Origin: Sphingobacterium spiritivorum
GTDB taxonomy: Bacteria; Bacteroidota; Bacteroidia; Sphingobacteriales; Sphingobacteriaceae
Length of the DNA stretch: 64,000 bases
NCBI RefSeq assembly: GCF_016724845.1
Contig: NZ_CP068082.1
Location: forward strand, 2,046,001 to 2,110,000
Direction of reading: 5' to 3'
Shown here: in pieces, positions 63,310 to 64,000 of the stretch
How positions within the stretch are numbered: position 1 is the stretch's first letter
Layout of the letters: the number at the start of each line of letters is the position of its first letter
Position numbers and translations under genes: made by a program
Notes under the pieces: generated by a model
Told to the model about the DNA's origin: nothing
What the model saw: the letters and a program-made list of their open reading frames with translations, nothing else
Databases searched by the model: none

Positions 63310-64000
63310 ATGAACACATTTATCTTAGAGGTCTTCTGTAAAATAATCGGCATCAGTGCAGCGTCCGGATTAGTCTATAATCAGTCTCATCTGTATCTGA
63401 TCGCTGATAACAGCCATTACATATATGACTATCACCTCAAAAAAAATCAACTTCAGAAGTTTCCTCTTACCTCTTCTGAAATACTGGGAGAAAATATTAT
63501 TAAAAAAGAAAAAGCCGACATTGAAGCAATCAGTCTGTATGATAACACGTTATTTCTATACGGCTCCGGTTCGACAGCTAAGCGAAATAAGGGTTTTGAG
63601 GTCTTCCCGGACAACTCATTTAAAGTAAATCCGTCTGATCTGACAGCACTTTATTCGAGATTACAGAAAGCGGCAAACATCAGCGAAGCTGATTTTAATA
63701 TAGAAGGTGCTATTGTAGATCAAGACCGCATCCTCTTATTCAACAGAGGCAACGGACCGCAGAAGCGTAATGTTGTTTTCCAGATCAACCGAAAGCATCC
63801 GGAACAGGAAATTCTGTGGAAGGATATTGCTCTGCCGGCCATTAAGACGATCAGCACAGGTTTTACAGATGCCATCTTACATCAGGATCAGATCTATTTT
63901 ATTGCTGCTGCAGAAGATTCAAATTCCAATTATCACGATGGAGAGATCGGCGGGTCGCTCATCGGAATAATGGATGCCGGGACTTTTGAAATAAAGCGTA
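63310..64000 (+). CDS. Conserved protein of unknown function, cut by the window end
   Basis: ATG at 63310; the frame is open to the end, 230 codons. The product is rich in short beta strands (HLYLIADNSHYIYDYHLKK, LFLYGSGSTAKRNKG, DRILLFNRGNGPQ), like a beta-propeller, and resembles DUF6929-type Bacteroidota proteins. The frame lies directly after truC. Confidence 0.6.
   Translation, partial: MNTFILEVFCKIIGISAASGLVYNQSHLYLIADNSHYIYDYHLKKNQLQKFPLTSSEILGENIIKKEKADIEAISLYDNTLFLYGSGSTAKRNKGFEVFPDNSFKVNPSDLTALYSRLQKAANISEADFNIEGAIVDQDRILLFNRGNGPQKRNVVFQINRKHPEQEILWKDIALPAIKTISTGFTDAILHQDQIYFIAAAEDSNSNYHDGEIGGSLIGIMDAGTFEIKR

Noticed and set aside
1..64000. CRISPR arrays, rRNA genes and complete insertion sequences
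   Set aside because: I looked for regularly spaced repeats, ribosomal RNA and transposase genes with terminal repeats and saw none. The only transposase-like gene is the Rpn-type one at 34604.

Overview
The window looks like chromosome from a Bacteroidota bacterium, most probably of the Sphingobacteriaceae (Sphingobacterium-like). The signs are promoters of the TTTG-N19/20-TAnnTTTG type with few purine-rich ribosome-binding sites, a cluster rimO-ftsY-DUF4295-rpmG-rpmB, BshC, a one-chain glycine decarboxylase, many small lipoproteins, and a TonB-plug surface protein. I cannot name the species from sequence reading alone.

Left chromosomal part (1-5.9 kb): a leftward operon with HMG-CoA reductase, a CDP-alcohol phosphatidyltransferase and CdsA (isoprenoid and phospholipid synthesis), a divergent HTH regulator, an SMI1/KNR4 protein and a secreted serine hydrolase.

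Accessory part (about 6.0-37.0 kb), three blocks. (1) 6.1-19.4 kb: one leftward defence cluster. It holds a type I restriction-modification set (hsdM, hsdS, hsdR), interrupted by a PIN-domain protein, a GNAT-like protein, a small P-loop ATPase, a HigB/HigA-ImmA toxin-antitoxin pair and an AAA+ ATPase/subtilase pair. A small XRE regulator sits at its head. (2) 19.4-23.4 kb: a tandem pair of identical 74-bp promoter repeats, each followed by a structured leader RNA with a covarying pseudoknot. The second leads into a radC-type gene and the first into a truncated radC remnant. Then come an orphan mobA, an oriT-like palindrome, a 53-residue protein and a large serine recombinase. (3) 23.4-37.1 kb: an integrative mobilizable element in the 3' end of tRNA-Glu, with a 23-bp direct repeat at both ends, an IntDOT-like integrase beside the tRNA, and mobilization genes. 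It carries what looks like an integron: three cassettes on the minus strand, each closed by a palindrome of about 136 bp with a GTTAGC boundary, and a divergent tyrosine recombinase at the head. In every cassette the first 9-10 bases match the inverted complement at its own far end, which is what excision and circularization at G^TTAGC would require.

Right chromosomal part (37.0-64 kb): tRNA-Glu, purD, a TonB-plug/MG2-like surface protein, two fatty-acid oxidation enzymes, a phosphohexomutase, a Nudix hydrolase, a peptidoglycan amidase, AIM24, glycine decarboxylase, CtlX, BshC, RimO, FtsY, ribosomal proteins L33 and L28, RecO, a cold-shock protein, a SIMPL protein, TruC and several conserved hypothetical proteins, separated by clear hairpin terminators.

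The two most promising unusual systems are the integron-like cassette array at 23.57-29.88 kb and the duplicated promoter/pseudoknot RNA upstream of radC at 19.4-19.96 kb.
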